Of a stretch of 64,000 nucleotides of DNA, positions 46,146 through 54,671 are shown piece after piece (within the stretch, counting starts at the first letter, position 1; every line of letters starts with the position of its first letter). The notes beneath the pieces were generated by a model. That model was given only the letters and a program-made list of their open reading frames with translations. It was not told the origin of the DNA and did not search any database. Source of the stretch: Mesorhizobium helmanticense (GTDB taxonomy: Bacteria > Pseudomonadota > Alphaproteobacteria > Rhizobiales > Rhizobiaceae); the NCBI RefSeq assembly GCF_003034915.1, contig NZ_PZJX01000058.1, positions 1 through 64,000 on the forward strand. The letters run 5' to 3'. A program made the translations under genes and the position numbers.

Positions 46146-46895
46146 TCATGCCGCGCTGAGCTTGGCCATGGTCTCGTCGTCGACCTCGAAATTGGCGTAG
46201 ACGCTCTGCACGTCGTCATCGTCCTCGAGCGTGGCGACCAGCTTCATCAGCGACTGCGCCCGCTCTTCGTCGACCGGAATGTTGTTCTGCGGCCGCCAGA
46301 TCGGCTTGACCGATTCCGCCTCGCCGAGCGTGCCTTCCAGCGCCTTCGACACTTCGCCGAGATTTTCGAAGGCGCAATAGATGGTGTGGCCTTCCTCGTC
46401 CGACTGGACGTCGTCGGCGCCGGCCTCGATCGCGGCATCCATCACCTTCTCGGCGCTGCCCGCCGAGGCCGGATAGTAGATCTCGCCGACGCGGTCCCAC
46501 ATGAACGACACCGAGCCGGTTTCGCCCATCGCCCCGCCGGCCTTGGTGAAGGCGGCGCGCACATTGGAGGCCGAGCGGTTGCGGTTGTCGGTCAGCGCCT
46601 CGACGATCAGCGCCACGCCGCCCGGCCCATAGCCCTCGTAGCGCACGGCTTCATAATTCTCGGCATCGCCCATCGAGGCCTTGTTGATGGCGCGCTGGAT
46701 GTTGTCCTTCGGCATCGACACCGCCTTGGCGTTCTGCACGGCAAGGCGCAGGCGCGGGTTCATCGAAGGATCGGGCGTGCCCGTCTTGGCCGCGACAGTG
46801 ATTTCGCGCGCCAGCTTGGAAAACATTTTCGACCGCACCGCATCCTGGCGGCCCTTGCGGTGCATGATGTTCTTGAACTGTGAATGGCCAGCCAT
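46146..46895 (-). CDS. YebC/PmpR-family regulator
   Basis: The 249-residue protein starts [25 protein letters not shown]. Family motifs are the N-terminal helices, [36 protein letters not shown] and [12 protein letters not shown]. YebC proteins regulate transcription and, in recent work, assist translation through polyproline-like stalls. Start 46895 fits the family. It follows the SelT-like gene on the same strand. A family B repeat lies upstream. Confidence 0.96.
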   Translation of the reverse strand: MAGHSQFKNIMHRKGRQDAVRSKMFSKLAREITVAAKTGTPDPSMNPRLRLAVQNAKAVSMPKDNIQRAINKASMGDAENYEAVRYEGYGPGGVALIVEALTDNRNRSASNVRAAFTKAGGAMGETGSVSFMWDRVGEIYYPASAGSAEKVMDAAIEAGADDVQSDEEGHTIYCAFENLGEVSKALEGTLGEAESVKPIWRPQNNIPVDEERAQSLMKLVATLEDDDDVQSVYANFEVDDETMAKLSAA

Positions 46896-46917
46896 GGCAC
46901 CCCTGTCGTCTTCGGCT

Positions 46918-47025
46918 AGAGCATTTGCACCAGGTGGATTCACCCGGCGTTTTCGCAAAAAAATGCTCGAATTCAAATTCAGAACGTCCCTGATGGTCCG
47001 TATGGACGCACGGCGCTCTCTGTCG
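46918..47025. repeat. Dispersed palindromic repeat (family B), variant
   Basis: TAGAGCATTTGCACCAGG ... GCAAAAAAATGCTC begins the element, followed by GAACGTCC and GTCCGTATGGACGCACGGCGCTCT. The last part matches the second hairpins at 28082 and 2490. It fills the gap between yebC and arsR. Confidence 0.6.
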
Positions 47026-47130
47026 GAATGGCCGGCTTATAGATAAATCGGCTCAATTCGTCCAGCCGCGCCATGCGATGCGTGCACAGAGGCTCCGCGG
47101 AGCGGAACCCTGACGGATCGCCGCAGCAGC

Positions 47131-47454
47131 TCACCCCTCGAGATCGGACCTCAGCCGGTCGATGATGCTGATCGCGTGGCCGGCATATTGGCTGATCCAG
47201 CGGTCGTGGATCTGCTTGATCGGCAGCGCGTTGAGATGGTTCCAGCGCTCGCGCCCCTGGCGCTTTGCCACGATCAGCTCGGCCTCTTCCAGCACCTTCA
47301 AATGCAGCATGACGGTGCAGCGGTCCATGTCGGCAAAGGCCGCGCAGAGCATGCCCGTGGTTTTCGGCTCATCCCTCAATTCGTCCAGCAATTCACGCCG
47401 GCGCGGATGCGCCAGCGCCTTGAAAACATTGTCGTCTTGCGATCGGCTTGACAT
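47131..47454 (-). CDS. ArsR-family winged-helix repressor
   Basis: ATG 47454 (MSSRSQDDNVFKALAHPRRRELLDEL) gives 107 residues. The winged helix is seen in AFADMDRCTVMLHLKVLEEAELIVAKRQGRERWNHLN. No metal-binding Cys pattern is present, so it is not a classic metal sensor. It is divergent from an SRPBCC gene, 51 bases apart, a pairing seen repeatedly in this family. A palindrome overlaps its start codon. Confidence 0.92.
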   Translation of the reverse strand: MSSRSQDDNVFKALAHPRRRELLDELRDEPKTTGMLCAAFADMDRCTVMLHLKVLEEAELIVAKRQGRERWNHLNALPIKQIHDRWISQYAGHAISIIDRLRSDLEG

Positions 47455-47472
47455 GTTATGTTTATATAACAT
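47453..47472. promoter_or_regulatory. Palindromic operator between arsR and the SRPBCC gene
   Basis: ATGTTAT and ATAACAT are perfect arms with GTTTAT between. It covers the arsR start codon and lies 34 bases before the SRPBCC ATG. An ArsR dimer there would shut both. Confidence 0.75.
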
Positions 47473-47505
47473 ATCCTTGAGCCAATCAAGGAAGGAGCTG
47501 TGGAT

Positions 47506-47988
47506 ATGACTCTTGGATTCAAGGTTTCCGGACGCATCGGCAAGCCGGTCGCCGAAGTCTTCGACGCGGTCGTCAATCCCAGGAAGCTCAGCGGCTATTT
47601 CACCACCATCGGCGGCGCCAGCGCGCCGCTGGTGGCGGGTGCCGGCGTCGTCTGGTGGGGCAAGGTCCCGGTCGAGGTCGACGAGGTGGAGAAGGATCGC
47701 CGCATCGTGCTGCGCTGGGACGCCACCGATGCCGACGGCAAGCCGGCCTACAAGACGCGCATCGAGATGAATTTCGAGCCGCTGGACGACGGCGGCACCT
47801 TCGTGACCATCGCCGAGACCGGTTGGCGCGAGGACGCCGTCGGCCTGAAGAAATCCTACCTCAATTGCGAGGGCTGGTCGCAGATGCTGGCCTGCATGAA
47901 GGCCTATGTCGAACACGGCATCAACCTGCGCGACGGCTACTATCGCAGCGAGATGAGGGGCGAGCCGGCCAACGAGACCAATATTTGA
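47506..47988 (+). CDS. SRPBCC (AHSA1-like) domain protein 1
   Basis: ATG 47506 follows GGAAGGAG at good spacing; GTG 47500 is too close to the site. The 160-residue hydrophobic-cavity fold shows FDAVVNPRKLSGYFTTIGG, VEVDEVEKDRRIVLRWDA and FVTIAETGWREDAVGLKKSY. Such proteins bind lipids or aromatic ligands. It starts the plus-strand cluster with two VOC proteins and a second SRPBCC, likely repressed by the divergent ArsR. Confidence 0.9.
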   Translation: MTLGFKVSGRIGKPVAEVFDAVVNPRKLSGYFTTIGGASAPLVAGAGVVWWGKVPVEVDEVEKDRRIVLRWDATDADGKPAYKTRIEMNFEPLDDGGTFVTIAETGWREDAVGLKKSYLNCEGWSQMLACMKAYVEHGINLRDGYYRSEMRGEPANETNI

Positions 47989-48010
47989 GCGACCGTAAGG
48001 GAGGTCCGCG

Positions 48011-48403
48011 ATGAGAAAAGTAACGCCATTCCTGATGTTCGAGGGTAGGGCCGAGGAGGCAATGGCTCTCTATTGCGAGACCATTCCCGACAGCAGCATC
48101 CTTGAAGTCACACGCTACGGCCCCGGCGAAGACGGCCCGGAAGGAACGGTGAAGCTGGCGCGCTTGTCCATTGGCGGCCTGGACGTGATGGTCTTCAACA
48201 GCCCCGTCCACCATGCCTTCACGTTCACGCCGTCGGTCTCGCTCTATGTGGACTGTTCTTCCGAGGAGGAACTGAACCGCATTGTCGAGACGCTGGTGAA
48301 GGACGGCGGGTTCCTAATGCCGCCCGACAATTACGGCTTCAGCTGCCGTTTCGCATGGCTGAACGACAGGTTCGGGGTCTCCTGGCAGATCAATCTGGCA
48401 TAG
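48011..48403 (+). CDS. VOC-family protein, PhnB-like
   Basis: The 130-residue single domain begins MRKVTPFLMFEGRAEEAMALYCETIP, the PhnB/3-demethylubiquinone-like pattern. GGLDVMVFNSPVHHAFTFTPSVSLYV and the C-terminal NDRFGVSWQI follow. GGGAGG precedes it. The reaction is unknown. It is 22 bases after SRPBCC 1. Confidence 0.9.
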   Translation: MRKVTPFLMFEGRAEEAMALYCETIPDSSILEVTRYGPGEDGPEGTVKLARLSIGGLDVMVFNSPVHHAFTFTPSVSLYVDCSSEEELNRIVETLVKDGGFLMPPDNYGFSCRFAWLNDRFGVSWQINLA

Positions 48404-48455
48404 CGAGGTCAGCGCCGGGCCAACCACAACAACTAAGCCGACAACGGAGCCAGCA

Positions 48456-48818
48456 ATGACCGCGAAAATCACCGGTGGCATCAACATCGCCATGAAAGTG
48501 CCCCCGCACCAATACCAGGACACGATCGCCTTCTACCGCGATGTCGTCGGCCTGAAGCCGTTCACCGCCAAGGCGCCGGCAATCGGTTTCGAGCTTGGTC
48601 CCAACCGCCTGTGGATCGATGAAGCGCCGATGCTGAGCCAGGCCGAGGTCTGGCTGGAGCTGTTCACCGACGATTTTCCGGCCGCCGCCGATCATTTCTC
48701 CAAGGCCCGCGTCGTGCGTTGCGACGCTATCGAGCCTTTGGGCGAGCGCTTCCGCGGCGGCTGGATCAGCAATCCGGCCAATATCATCCACATGGTGCGC
48801 GAGCCCGACGCCTGGTGA
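48456..48818 (+). CDS. VOC/glyoxalase-family protein
   Basis: The 120-residue domain has the glyoxalase pattern KVPPHQYQDTIAFYRDVVGLK and ends GGWISNPANIIHMV. Metal ligands are not obvious, so an enzyme role is uncertain. It lies in the same run between the PhnB-like and second SRPBCC genes. Confidence 0.88.
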   Translation: MTAKITGGINIAMKVPPHQYQDTIAFYRDVVGLKPFTAKAPAIGFELGPNRLWIDEAPMLSQAEVWLELFTDDFPAAADHFSKARVVRCDAIEPLGERFRGGWISNPANIIHMVREPDAW

Positions 48819-48844
48819 GTGCCAAAGCCTGGAAGGAGCATTCC

Positions 48845-49402
48845 ATGGAGATCCGCGAAAACCCGACAGCCGAAGCCGGCATGCTGATCCGCCGGCCGGT
48901 CGCAGAAGTGTTCGAAGCCATCGTCGATCCGGCCATCACCACGAAATTCTGGTTCACGCACGGCAGCGGCCGGCTGGACAGCGGCAGGCAGATCCGCTGG
49001 GAGTGGCGCATGTACGACGTCTCGGCGACGGTCGATGTCAGCGAGATCGTCAAGGACAAGAAGATCGTCATGCAGTGGAGCGGGCCGCCGACCACCGTGG
49101 TCTGGACCTTCACCGAAATGCCTGGGAGTGCCACCTTTATCGAGGTCCGCAATTTCGGCTTTGCCGGCAATGGCGACGAGCAGGTGAAAGAGGCCATCGG
49201 TTCAACCGGCGGCTTCACGCTCGTGCTGGCCGGAGCCAAGGCATGGCTGGAGCAAGGCCTGACGCTTGGCCTGATCGGCGACCGCCACCCGAAGGGTGTG
49301 CCGGCGAGTTGGAAAGCGCTCCGTCTTACTCCGAAGAAGCGCCTTGAGCTCAATGCCCGCCGCCGGACTTTGCCTTCTTCCGTTGCCTCGACAGCATATT
49401 GA
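48845..49402 (+). CDS. SRPBCC domain protein 2, with odd C-terminal tail
   Basis: ATG 48845 ([22 protein letters not shown]) with AAGGAG upstream gives 185 residues. The SRPBCC fold is clear to about residue 150 ([43 protein letters not shown]). The last 25 residues (basic [13 protein letters not shown] and SVASTAY) are read from the DNA that encodes the terC C-terminus in reverse, a 53-base convergent overlap. The tail may be a readthrough after loss of the original stop. Confidence 0.85.
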   Translation: MEIRENPTAEAGMLIRRPVAEVFEAIVDPAITTKFWFTHGSGRLDSGRQIRWEWRMYDVSATVDVSEIVKDKKIVMQWSGPPTTVVWTFTEMPGSATFIEVRNFGFAGNGDEQVKEAIGSTGGFTLVLAGAKAWLEQGLTLGLIGDRHPKGVPASWKALRLTPKKRLELNARRRTLPSSVASTAY

Positions 49403-50117
49403 GCCCCTCGACCAAGGCCGAAAAACCCATGGCCGCGTAGATGTAGCCCTTCGGTACGTGGTAGCCCATGCCGTCGGCGATCAGCGTCATGCCGATCATC
49501 AACAGGAAGCCCAGCGCCAGCATGACGATGCTCGGGTTCTTGGCGATGAAATCGGCGAGCGGCCCTGCCGCCAGCATCATCACGGTGACCGCCACGATCA
49601 CGGCGATGTACATGATGGCGATCTCATCGGTCATGCCGACCGCGGTGATGATCGAATCGATCGAGAAGACGAGATCGAGCAGCAGTATCTGGAAGATGGC
49701 GCCGGCGAGCGAAATCTGCAGCGTCTCGCCCATCATTGAATCCTTGTGATCGTCCGGATCGACCGTGTGGTGGATTTCCTTGGTCGCCTTCCAGACCAGG
49801 AACAGGCCGCCGGCGATCAGGATCAGGTCGCGCCAAGAGAAGCCATGGTCAAAGGCGGTGAACACCGGCGTGGTCAGTTGGACGATGATCGAGATGGTGG
49901 CCAGCAGCACCAGGCGCATGATCAGCGCGGCGGAAATGCCGAGCCGGCGGGCGCGGGCTCTTTGTGCCTCCGGCAATTTGTTGGTGAGGATCGAGATGAA
50001 GATCAGATTGTCGATGCCGAGCACGATCTCCAGCACCACCAGCGTCAGCAGCGCGACCCACGCGGTCGGATCGGAAACAAAGGCGAAGTGCGGCGCCAGG
50101 AATTCGATGAGCTGCAT
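49350..50117 (-). CDS. TerC-family integral membrane protein
   Basis: The 255-residue protein has seven to nine helices with the TerC signatures [18 protein letters not shown] and [17 protein letters not shown], whose Asp residues in membrane helices suggest metal ion transport. Members act in manganese or tellurium handling. I looked for a yybP-ykoY manganese riboswitch upstream; the 68-base gap to the next gene is too short and none is seen. Confidence 0.93.
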   Translation of the reverse strand: MQLIEFLAPHFAFVSDPTAWVALLTLVVLEIVLGIDNLIFISILTNKLPEAQRARARRLGISAALIMRLVLLATISIIVQLTTPVFTAFDHGFSWRDLILIAGGLFLVWKATKEIHHTVDPDDHKDSMMGETLQISLAGAIFQILLLDLVFSIDSIITAVGMTDEIAIMYIAVIVAVTVMMLAAGPLADFIAKNPSIVMLALGFLLMIGMTLIADGMGYHVPKGYIYAAMGFSALVEGLNMLSRQRKKAKSGGGH

Positions 50118-50185
50118 GGAGGTCGTCCCCTACGATCTAGAGCAGTGTCGCCGGCAGTTAGGTATTGCAGGCGTTTATATCAATG

Positions 50186-51010
50186 TCACGACCAGAAGGA
50201 TGGCGCGGTTTCTTCCAGCCGCGGTCCGCGGCGAAACGGCGCGATCTTCTCCGTCAGGCCGGTGCGGTCGGAAATCTCGGCACCGACGCCGCACAATGTC
50301 GCCGGTCCCGTCGCCGCCTCGAAGCGGCCTTTCGGCACCTTCGACAGAAACCGGTTGAGCGGCTCCTCCTTGTCCATGCCGAGCGAGGAATCATAGTCGC
50401 CGCACATGCCGGCATCGGACATATAGCCGGTGCCGCCACTGAGGATCTGGTGGTCGCCGGTCGGCATATGTGTGTGGGTGCCGACGACCAGGCTGGCGCG
50501 ACCGTCGACGAAATGCGCAAAGCACATTTTTTCCGAGGTCGCCTCGGCATGGAAGTCTATAACGACAACATCGGCCTGCTCGCCAAGCGGGCAGGCCGCC
50601 AGTTCGCGCTCGCCGGCCTGGAACGGATCGTCGAGTTCGGGGTGCATGAACACCCGGCCCATGATGTTGGCGACCAAAACGCGCGCGCCGTTCCTGGCGA
50701 TGTAGACGCCGGAGCCGCGCCCGGGCGTGCCCTTGGGAAAATTCGATGGGCGCAAAAAGCGTTCCTCGCGCGGCGCGAAGATCAGCGCATCGCGCTGGTC
50801 CCAGACATGATTGCCGGTGGTGACGACATCTGCGCCTGCGGCAATCGTCTCGCGAAAGATCTCCTCGGTGATGCCGAAGCCGCCGGCGGCGTTCTCGCCA
50901 TTGACGATGACGAAGTCGAGCTTGAAATCCGAGATCAGGCCGGGCAATTGTTCCCAAACCGCCGTGCGTCCCGTCTTGCCGACCATGTCACCGAGGAAGA
51001 GAAGTCTCAT
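50186..51010 (-). CDS. YmdB-type metallophosphoesterase (TIGR00282 family)
   Basis: The 274-residue protein starts RLLFLGDMVGKTGR, has VIVNGENAAGGFGI, TTGNHVWDQRD, DFHAEATSEK and VVGTHTHMPTGDHQIL, all motifs of the YmdB family of calcineurin-like enzymes, which in Bacillus hydrolyse cyclic dinucleotide or cAMP phosphodiester bonds. It follows fau on the same strand, with a repeat fragment between. Confidence 0.93.
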   Translation of the reverse strand: MRLLFLGDMVGKTGRTAVWEQLPGLISDFKLDFVIVNGENAAGGFGITEEIFRETIAAGADVVTTGNHVWDQRDALIFAPREERFLRPSNFPKGTPGRGSGVYIARNGARVLVANIMGRVFMHPELDDPFQAGERELAACPLGEQADVVVIDFHAEATSEKMCFAHFVDGRASLVVGTHTHMPTGDHQILSGGTGYMSDAGMCGDYDSSLGMDKEEPLNRFLSKVPKGRFEAATGPATLCGVGAEISDRTGLTEKIAPFRRGPRLEETAPSFWS

Positions 51011-51012
51011 CT

Positions 51013-51076
51013 AAGCATGATCCCGAACCGAAGGTCAGTGCAGCCAAAGTTGCATGACTTTCCCGAAGATCATGCG
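51013..51076. repeat. Palindromic repeat fragment (GCATGATC family)
   Basis: GCATGATCCCGAA ... TTTCCCGAAGATCATGC forms arms of a stem around a 35-base centre. The form resembles the first module of family B (28028). It lies between the phosphoesterase gene and fau. Confidence 0.55.
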
Positions 51077-51089
51077 CCCAGGAAACTAT

Positions 51090-51677
51090 CTACAATTGTG
51101 GCGCGAACTGACGCAACCCGCTCTCGGTCAGTATTTCCGGGATGATCACGTCATGGTCTTCATCGGGGACCAGCGCCACTTCCTGGCAATCGAAGGCGAT
51201 GCCGATCAGCCGGGGCGTCATTCCTTTGTCGACCAGCCTGGCGATGGCGCGGTCGTAATAGCCGGCACCGTAGCCGATGCGATGGCCGCGCGCGTCGAAG
51301 GCGGCGAGCGGCACCAGCATCACCGAGGGATCGAGCACCGCGGCCTCCTCATGCGGCCCGACGGTTCCGAAACCCATCTCGACCATCGGCACGCCGCGCA
51401 CCAGTTCGCGAAAGACGATGGTGGTCTTGTCGAGTATGGCCGGCAGGCAGAGCCTTGCGCCCTTCTCGCGCAGGGCGAACATCAGCGGCCGGACATCGAC
51501 CTCCGAGCGCATCGGCCAGAAGCCGGAGACGACCTGGCCCGGTTCGACCTCGAGGTGATCCCGCGCCGTCTCGGCCATTTCAAGCGCTACTTCCACCCGC
51601 CAGAATTCGTCGAGCGCATCGCGGCGCCCGAGCGCTTCCTTGCGCAGCTGTTTTTTCAGTTCTTTTGATGAGGTCAT
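51090..51677 (-). CDS. fau: 5-formyltetrahydrofolate cyclo-ligase
   Basis: This enzyme turns 5-formyl-THF into methenyl-THF with ATP. The 195-residue protein has SGFWPMRSEVDVRPLM, MGFGTVGPHEE and the signature VPLAAFDARGHRIGYGAGYYDRAI. Start 51677 (MTSSKELKKQLRKEAL) fits; the longer frame reads into 6S RNA sequence. The gene following ssrS in many proteobacteria is this one, and here too. Confidence 0.95.
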   Translation of the reverse strand: MTSSKELKKQLRKEALGRRDALDEFWRVEVALEMAETARDHLEVEPGQVVSGFWPMRSEVDVRPLMFALREKGARLCLPAILDKTTIVFRELVRGVPMVEMGFGTVGPHEEAAVLDPSVMLVPLAAFDARGHRIGYGAGYYDRAIARLVDKGMTPRLIGIAFDCQEVALVPDEDHDVIIPEILTESGLRQFAPQL

Positions 51678-51774
51678 GCGCCGACGGTAGAAAAGGCCAG
51701 ATCTGGTTGAAGCTTTGGGAGCGACGTTTTCCACCGCATGATCCACCAAAATGGATCCTTTGCGTCGAGTGACG

Positions 51775-51926
51775 ATCCACACAACCGGTGGAGAAGTCGA
51801 TCCCGGGTGCCTACAAAGTAGGTGGGCGCCGTGTGAGAAAACCCACGGGTCTTCCCAGGGACAGCTCCCTAAGGATCGTTAAGGCCCCGGGGAAAAGTGT
51901 CTCCTGCCGGGAAGCGCAGACCGTCA
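51775..51926 (-). ncRNA. ssrS: 6S RNA
   Basis: 6S RNA mimics an open promoter and binds sigma-70 RNA polymerase. The minus-strand reading has CCCCGGGGCCTTAACGATCC and TTAGGGAGCTGTCC (51862-51893), the conserved central bubble of alphaproteobacterial 6S RNA. The flanks include a 3' side GGGTTTTCTCACACGG and CCCGGGATCGACTTCTCC. A CTATAT -10 (51938-51933) places the start near 51926. It lies just upstream of fau, the conserved position. The 3' limit is approximate. Confidence 0.82.
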
Positions 51927-52097
51927 ACCTCAATATAGGCCGATGGCAGCCTGAGCGCCAGAGAACGGCAGGGCAATTCGCTGCAAATCCCTGGCTGACA
52001 GGCAGCATCGCCACGAAGTTCCGCCATGCGCTTGGCCGCAGTGCTTGCGCTGGCCAGGTCGTCTCCTTACGGTCGCCGGAAAAACCGAGGAGCAGAG

Positions 52098-52937
52098 ATG
52101 CGTTTTGAAGGCACGGCGGCCTATGTCGCCGACAAGGATCTGATGGTGGCAGTCAATGCGGCGATCGCGCTGGAGCGGCCCTTGCTGGTCAAGGGCGAGC
52201 CCGGCACCGGCAAGACCGAACTTGCCCGCCAGGTGGCGGCAGCACTCGGCCTCGACCTGATCGAATGGCACGTCAAATCGACGACGCGGGCGCAGCAGGG
52301 ACTCTACGAATATGATGCCGTCTCGCGGCTGCGCGACAGCCAGCTCGGCGATATCAGATTCAACGACATCAGGAACTACATCAAGCGCGGCAAGCTCTGG
52401 GAAGCCTTCGCCGCTGGCAAGAAGGTCGTGCTTCTGATCGACGAAATCGACAAGGCCGACATCGAATTTCCCAATGACCTGCTTCAGGAACTCGATCGGA
52501 TGGAGTTCTTCGTCTACGAGACCGGCGAGACCATCCGCGCGGCAGTCAGGCCGATCGTCATCATCACCTCCAACAATGAGAAGGAGTTGCCTGACGCCTT
52601 CCTGCGCCGCTGCTTCTTCCACTATATCCGCTTCCCCGATGTGGACACGCTGCACAGGATCGTCGACGTCCACTATCCCGGCATCAAGCAGAACCTGGTG
52701 CGCGCCGCGCTGACCCAGTTCTATGAGATCCGTGAAGTGCCGGGCCTGAAGAAGAAGCCGTCGACCTCCGAAGCGCTCGACTGGATAAGGCTGCTTGTCG
52801 CCGACGACATCGCGCCGGAGGATCTGCGTGGCGATCCGAAGAACGCGCTGCCCAAGCTGCACGGCGCATTGCTGAAGAACGAACAGGACGTGCATCTGTT
52901 CGAGCGGCTGGCCTTCATGGCGCGACGGCAGCAGTAG
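52098..52937 (+). CDS. MoxR-family AAA+ ATPase
   Basis: ATG 52098 (MRFEGTAAYVADKDLMVAVNAAI) gives 279 residues with CGAGGAGCAG before it. Walker A is VKGEPGTGKTELA, Walker B VVLLIDEIDKAD, sensor 1 IVIITSNNEKELP and sensor 2 DAFLRRCFFHY. MoxR proteins remodel or load cofactors together with VWA partners. The VWA gene follows after one GNAT gene. Confidence 0.95.
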   Translation: MRFEGTAAYVADKDLMVAVNAAIALERPLLVKGEPGTGKTELARQVAAALGLDLIEWHVKSTTRAQQGLYEYDAVSRLRDSQLGDIRFNDIRNYIKRGKLWEAFAAGKKVVLLIDEIDKADIEFPNDLLQELDRMEFFVYETGETIRAAVRPIVIITSNNEKELPDAFLRRCFFHYIRFPDVDTLHRIVDVHYPGIKQNLVRAALTQFYEIREVPGLKKKPSTSEALDWIRLLVADDIAPEDLRGDPKNALPKLHGALLKNEQDVHLFERLAFMARRQQ

Positions 52938-53017
52938 CGGTTTCTCCGGCTGTGGACCGTTGCAGCAGAGCAAACGGAAAGGCAGCTTCGGGCCTGAACT
53001 TCGCAGGAGAAAGAGAA

Positions 53018-53464
53018 ATGACCGAGACCACCGTCCGCCCCTTGGCGCAATCCGACCATGCCGACTGGCAGCGCCTGTGGACAGCCTACCTCACCTTTTA
53101 CGAAACCAAGCTGCCGGAAGAGGTCTATGCCGTCACCTGGAAGCGGCTGTTCACGGCGGGCGAGTTCGAGCCGAAGGGTTTCATCGCCACCCTTGACGGC
53201 AAGGCGGTGGGTTTGACCCACTATCTCTACCATCGCTCCTGCTGGTCCGAAAAAAACAACTGTTACCTGCAGGACCTGTTCGCCGACCCCGAGGTGCGCG
53301 GCAAGGGTGTGGGTGCTGCGCTCATCGAAGCGGTCAAGCAGGAAGCCGGCAAGATCGGCGTCAAGAATGTCTACTGGATGACCCACGAGACCAACGCCAC
53401 GGCACGCAAGCTCTACGACTATGTGGCGCGGCGGACCGGCTTCATCGAGTACGATCTGCTGTAG
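53018..53464 (+). CDS. GNAT-family N-acetyltransferase
   Basis: ATG 53018 (MTETTVRPLAQSDHADWQRLW), with AGGAGAAAG ahead, gives 148 residues. Motif A is LQDLFADPEVRGKGVGAALIEAV, and YWMTHETNATARKLYDYVARRTGF is motif B. It sits between MoxR and the VWA gene, only 7 bases before the latter, suggesting co-translation; no functional link to the pair is known. Confidence 0.92.
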   Translation: MTETTVRPLAQSDHADWQRLWTAYLTFYETKLPEEVYAVTWKRLFTAGEFEPKGFIATLDGKAVGLTHYLYHRSCWSEKNNCYLQDLFADPEVRGKGVGAALIEAVKQEAGKIGVKNVYWMTHETNATARKLYDYVARRTGFIEYDLL

Positions 53465-53471
53465 ATAGACC

Positions 53472-54662
53472 ATGTTCATCCCCTTCTTCCTCGAACTGAA
53501 GGCCGCACGCATTCCCGTCTCGCTCAGGGAATATCTGTCGCTGCTGGAAGGGCTGGAGGCCGGGCTGGTCGACTATGACGTCGAGGGTTTTTATTACCTC
53601 GCCCGCGCAGCACTGGTGAAGGACGAGCGCCACATCGACCGCTTCGACCAGGTCTTCGCGCACATCTTCAAGGGGGTCGAGGCGCTGGCCGGCGAAAACG
53701 CGGTCGACGTCGCCAACATCCCCGAGGAATGGCTGCGCCGGCTTGCCGAAAAGCACCTGACCGACGAGGAGAAAAAGCTGGTCGAGGCGCTGGGCGGCTT
53801 CGACAAGCTGATGGATACATTGAAGCAGCGCCTGGAGGAACAGAAGGGCCGCCACCAGGGCGGTTCGAAATGGATCGGCACCGGCGGCACCTCGCCCTTC
53901 GGCGCCTATGGCTACAACCCCGAAGGCGTGCGCATCGGCCAGCACGAAAGCCGCCACCGCCGCGCGGTCAAAGTCTGGGACAAGCGCGAGTTCAAAAACT
54001 TCGACGATGCCGTCGAACTTGGCACCCGCAACATCAAGATCGCGTTGAAGCGACTGCGCCGCTGGGTGCGCGAGGGTGCGGAGGAGGAGTTCGACCTGCC
54101 CGGCACCATCCATGCCACCGCTGAGCACGGCTATCTCGACGTCAGGACGCGGCCCGAGCGGCGCAATGCGGTGAAGCTGCTGATGTTCTTCGATGTCGGT
54201 GGCTCGATGGATGACCACATCAGGAGCGTCGAGGAATTGTTTTCGGCCGCCCGCGCCGAATTCCGCCAGCTCGAATATTTCTACTTCCACAACTGCCTCT
54301 ATGAGGGCGTGTGGAAGGACAATCGCCGCCGTCATGCCGAGACAATTCCGACCTTCGATCTCATCCACAAATACGGGCCGGACTACAAGGTGATCGTCGT
54401 CGGTGACGCCTCGATGAGCCCTTACGAGATCGCCCATCCCGGCGGCTCGGTTGAGCACTGGAACCCCGAGGCCGGCGCCATCTGGCTCGGCCGGCTGCTG
54501 CAGCAATGGCCGAATGCGGTATGGCTCAACCCGGAAAGCCAGAAGAACTGGGGTTACACCCACTCGATCGCCATGATCCGCGACATCTTCGGCGGCCGCA
54601 TGTTTCCGCTGACGCTTTCCGGGCTCGAAGCCGCCACGAAGCAGCTTTCACGCAAGCATTGA
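53472..54662 (+). CDS. VWA-domain (CoxE-like) protein
   Basis: The 396-residue protein starts MFIPFFLELKAARIPVSLREY. The von Willebrand A-like part holds KLLMFFDVGGSMDDHIRSVEELFS; the MIDAS motif is normally D-x-S-x-S, here DVGGS, so the first Ser is replaced by Gly. Later DYKVIVVGDASMSPYEI provides the third loop. The family partners with MoxR ATPases in metalloenzyme maturation (CoxD/CoxE) or stress. No CO dehydrogenase genes are near. Confidence 0.92.
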   Translation: MFIPFFLELKAARIPVSLREYLSLLEGLEAGLVDYDVEGFYYLARAALVKDERHIDRFDQVFAHIFKGVEALAGENAVDVANIPEEWLRRLAEKHLTDEEKKLVEALGGFDKLMDTLKQRLEEQKGRHQGGSKWIGTGGTSPFGAYGYNPEGVRIGQHESRHRRAVKVWDKREFKNFDDAVELGTRNIKIALKRLRRWVREGAEEEFDLPGTIHATAEHGYLDVRTRPERRNAVKLLMFFDVGGSMDDHIRSVEELFSAARAEFRQLEYFYFHNCLYEGVWKDNRRRHAETIPTFDLIHKYGPDYKVIVVGDASMSPYEIAHPGGSVEHWNPEAGAIWLGRLLQQWPNAVWLNPESQKNWGYTHSIAMIRDIFGGRMFPLTLSGLEAATKQLSRKH

Positions 54663-54671
54663 GCAATTCCC

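Noticed and set aside
46100-46160. Short TCCGCTCAT repeats between the SelT-like gene and yebC
   Set aside because: Three or four nine-base repeats within 45 bases. This is too short to call a repeat element and has no evident function.
50118-50185. A yybP-ykoY manganese riboswitch upstream of terC
   Set aside because: The gap is only 68 bases and lacks the conserved hairpin pattern.
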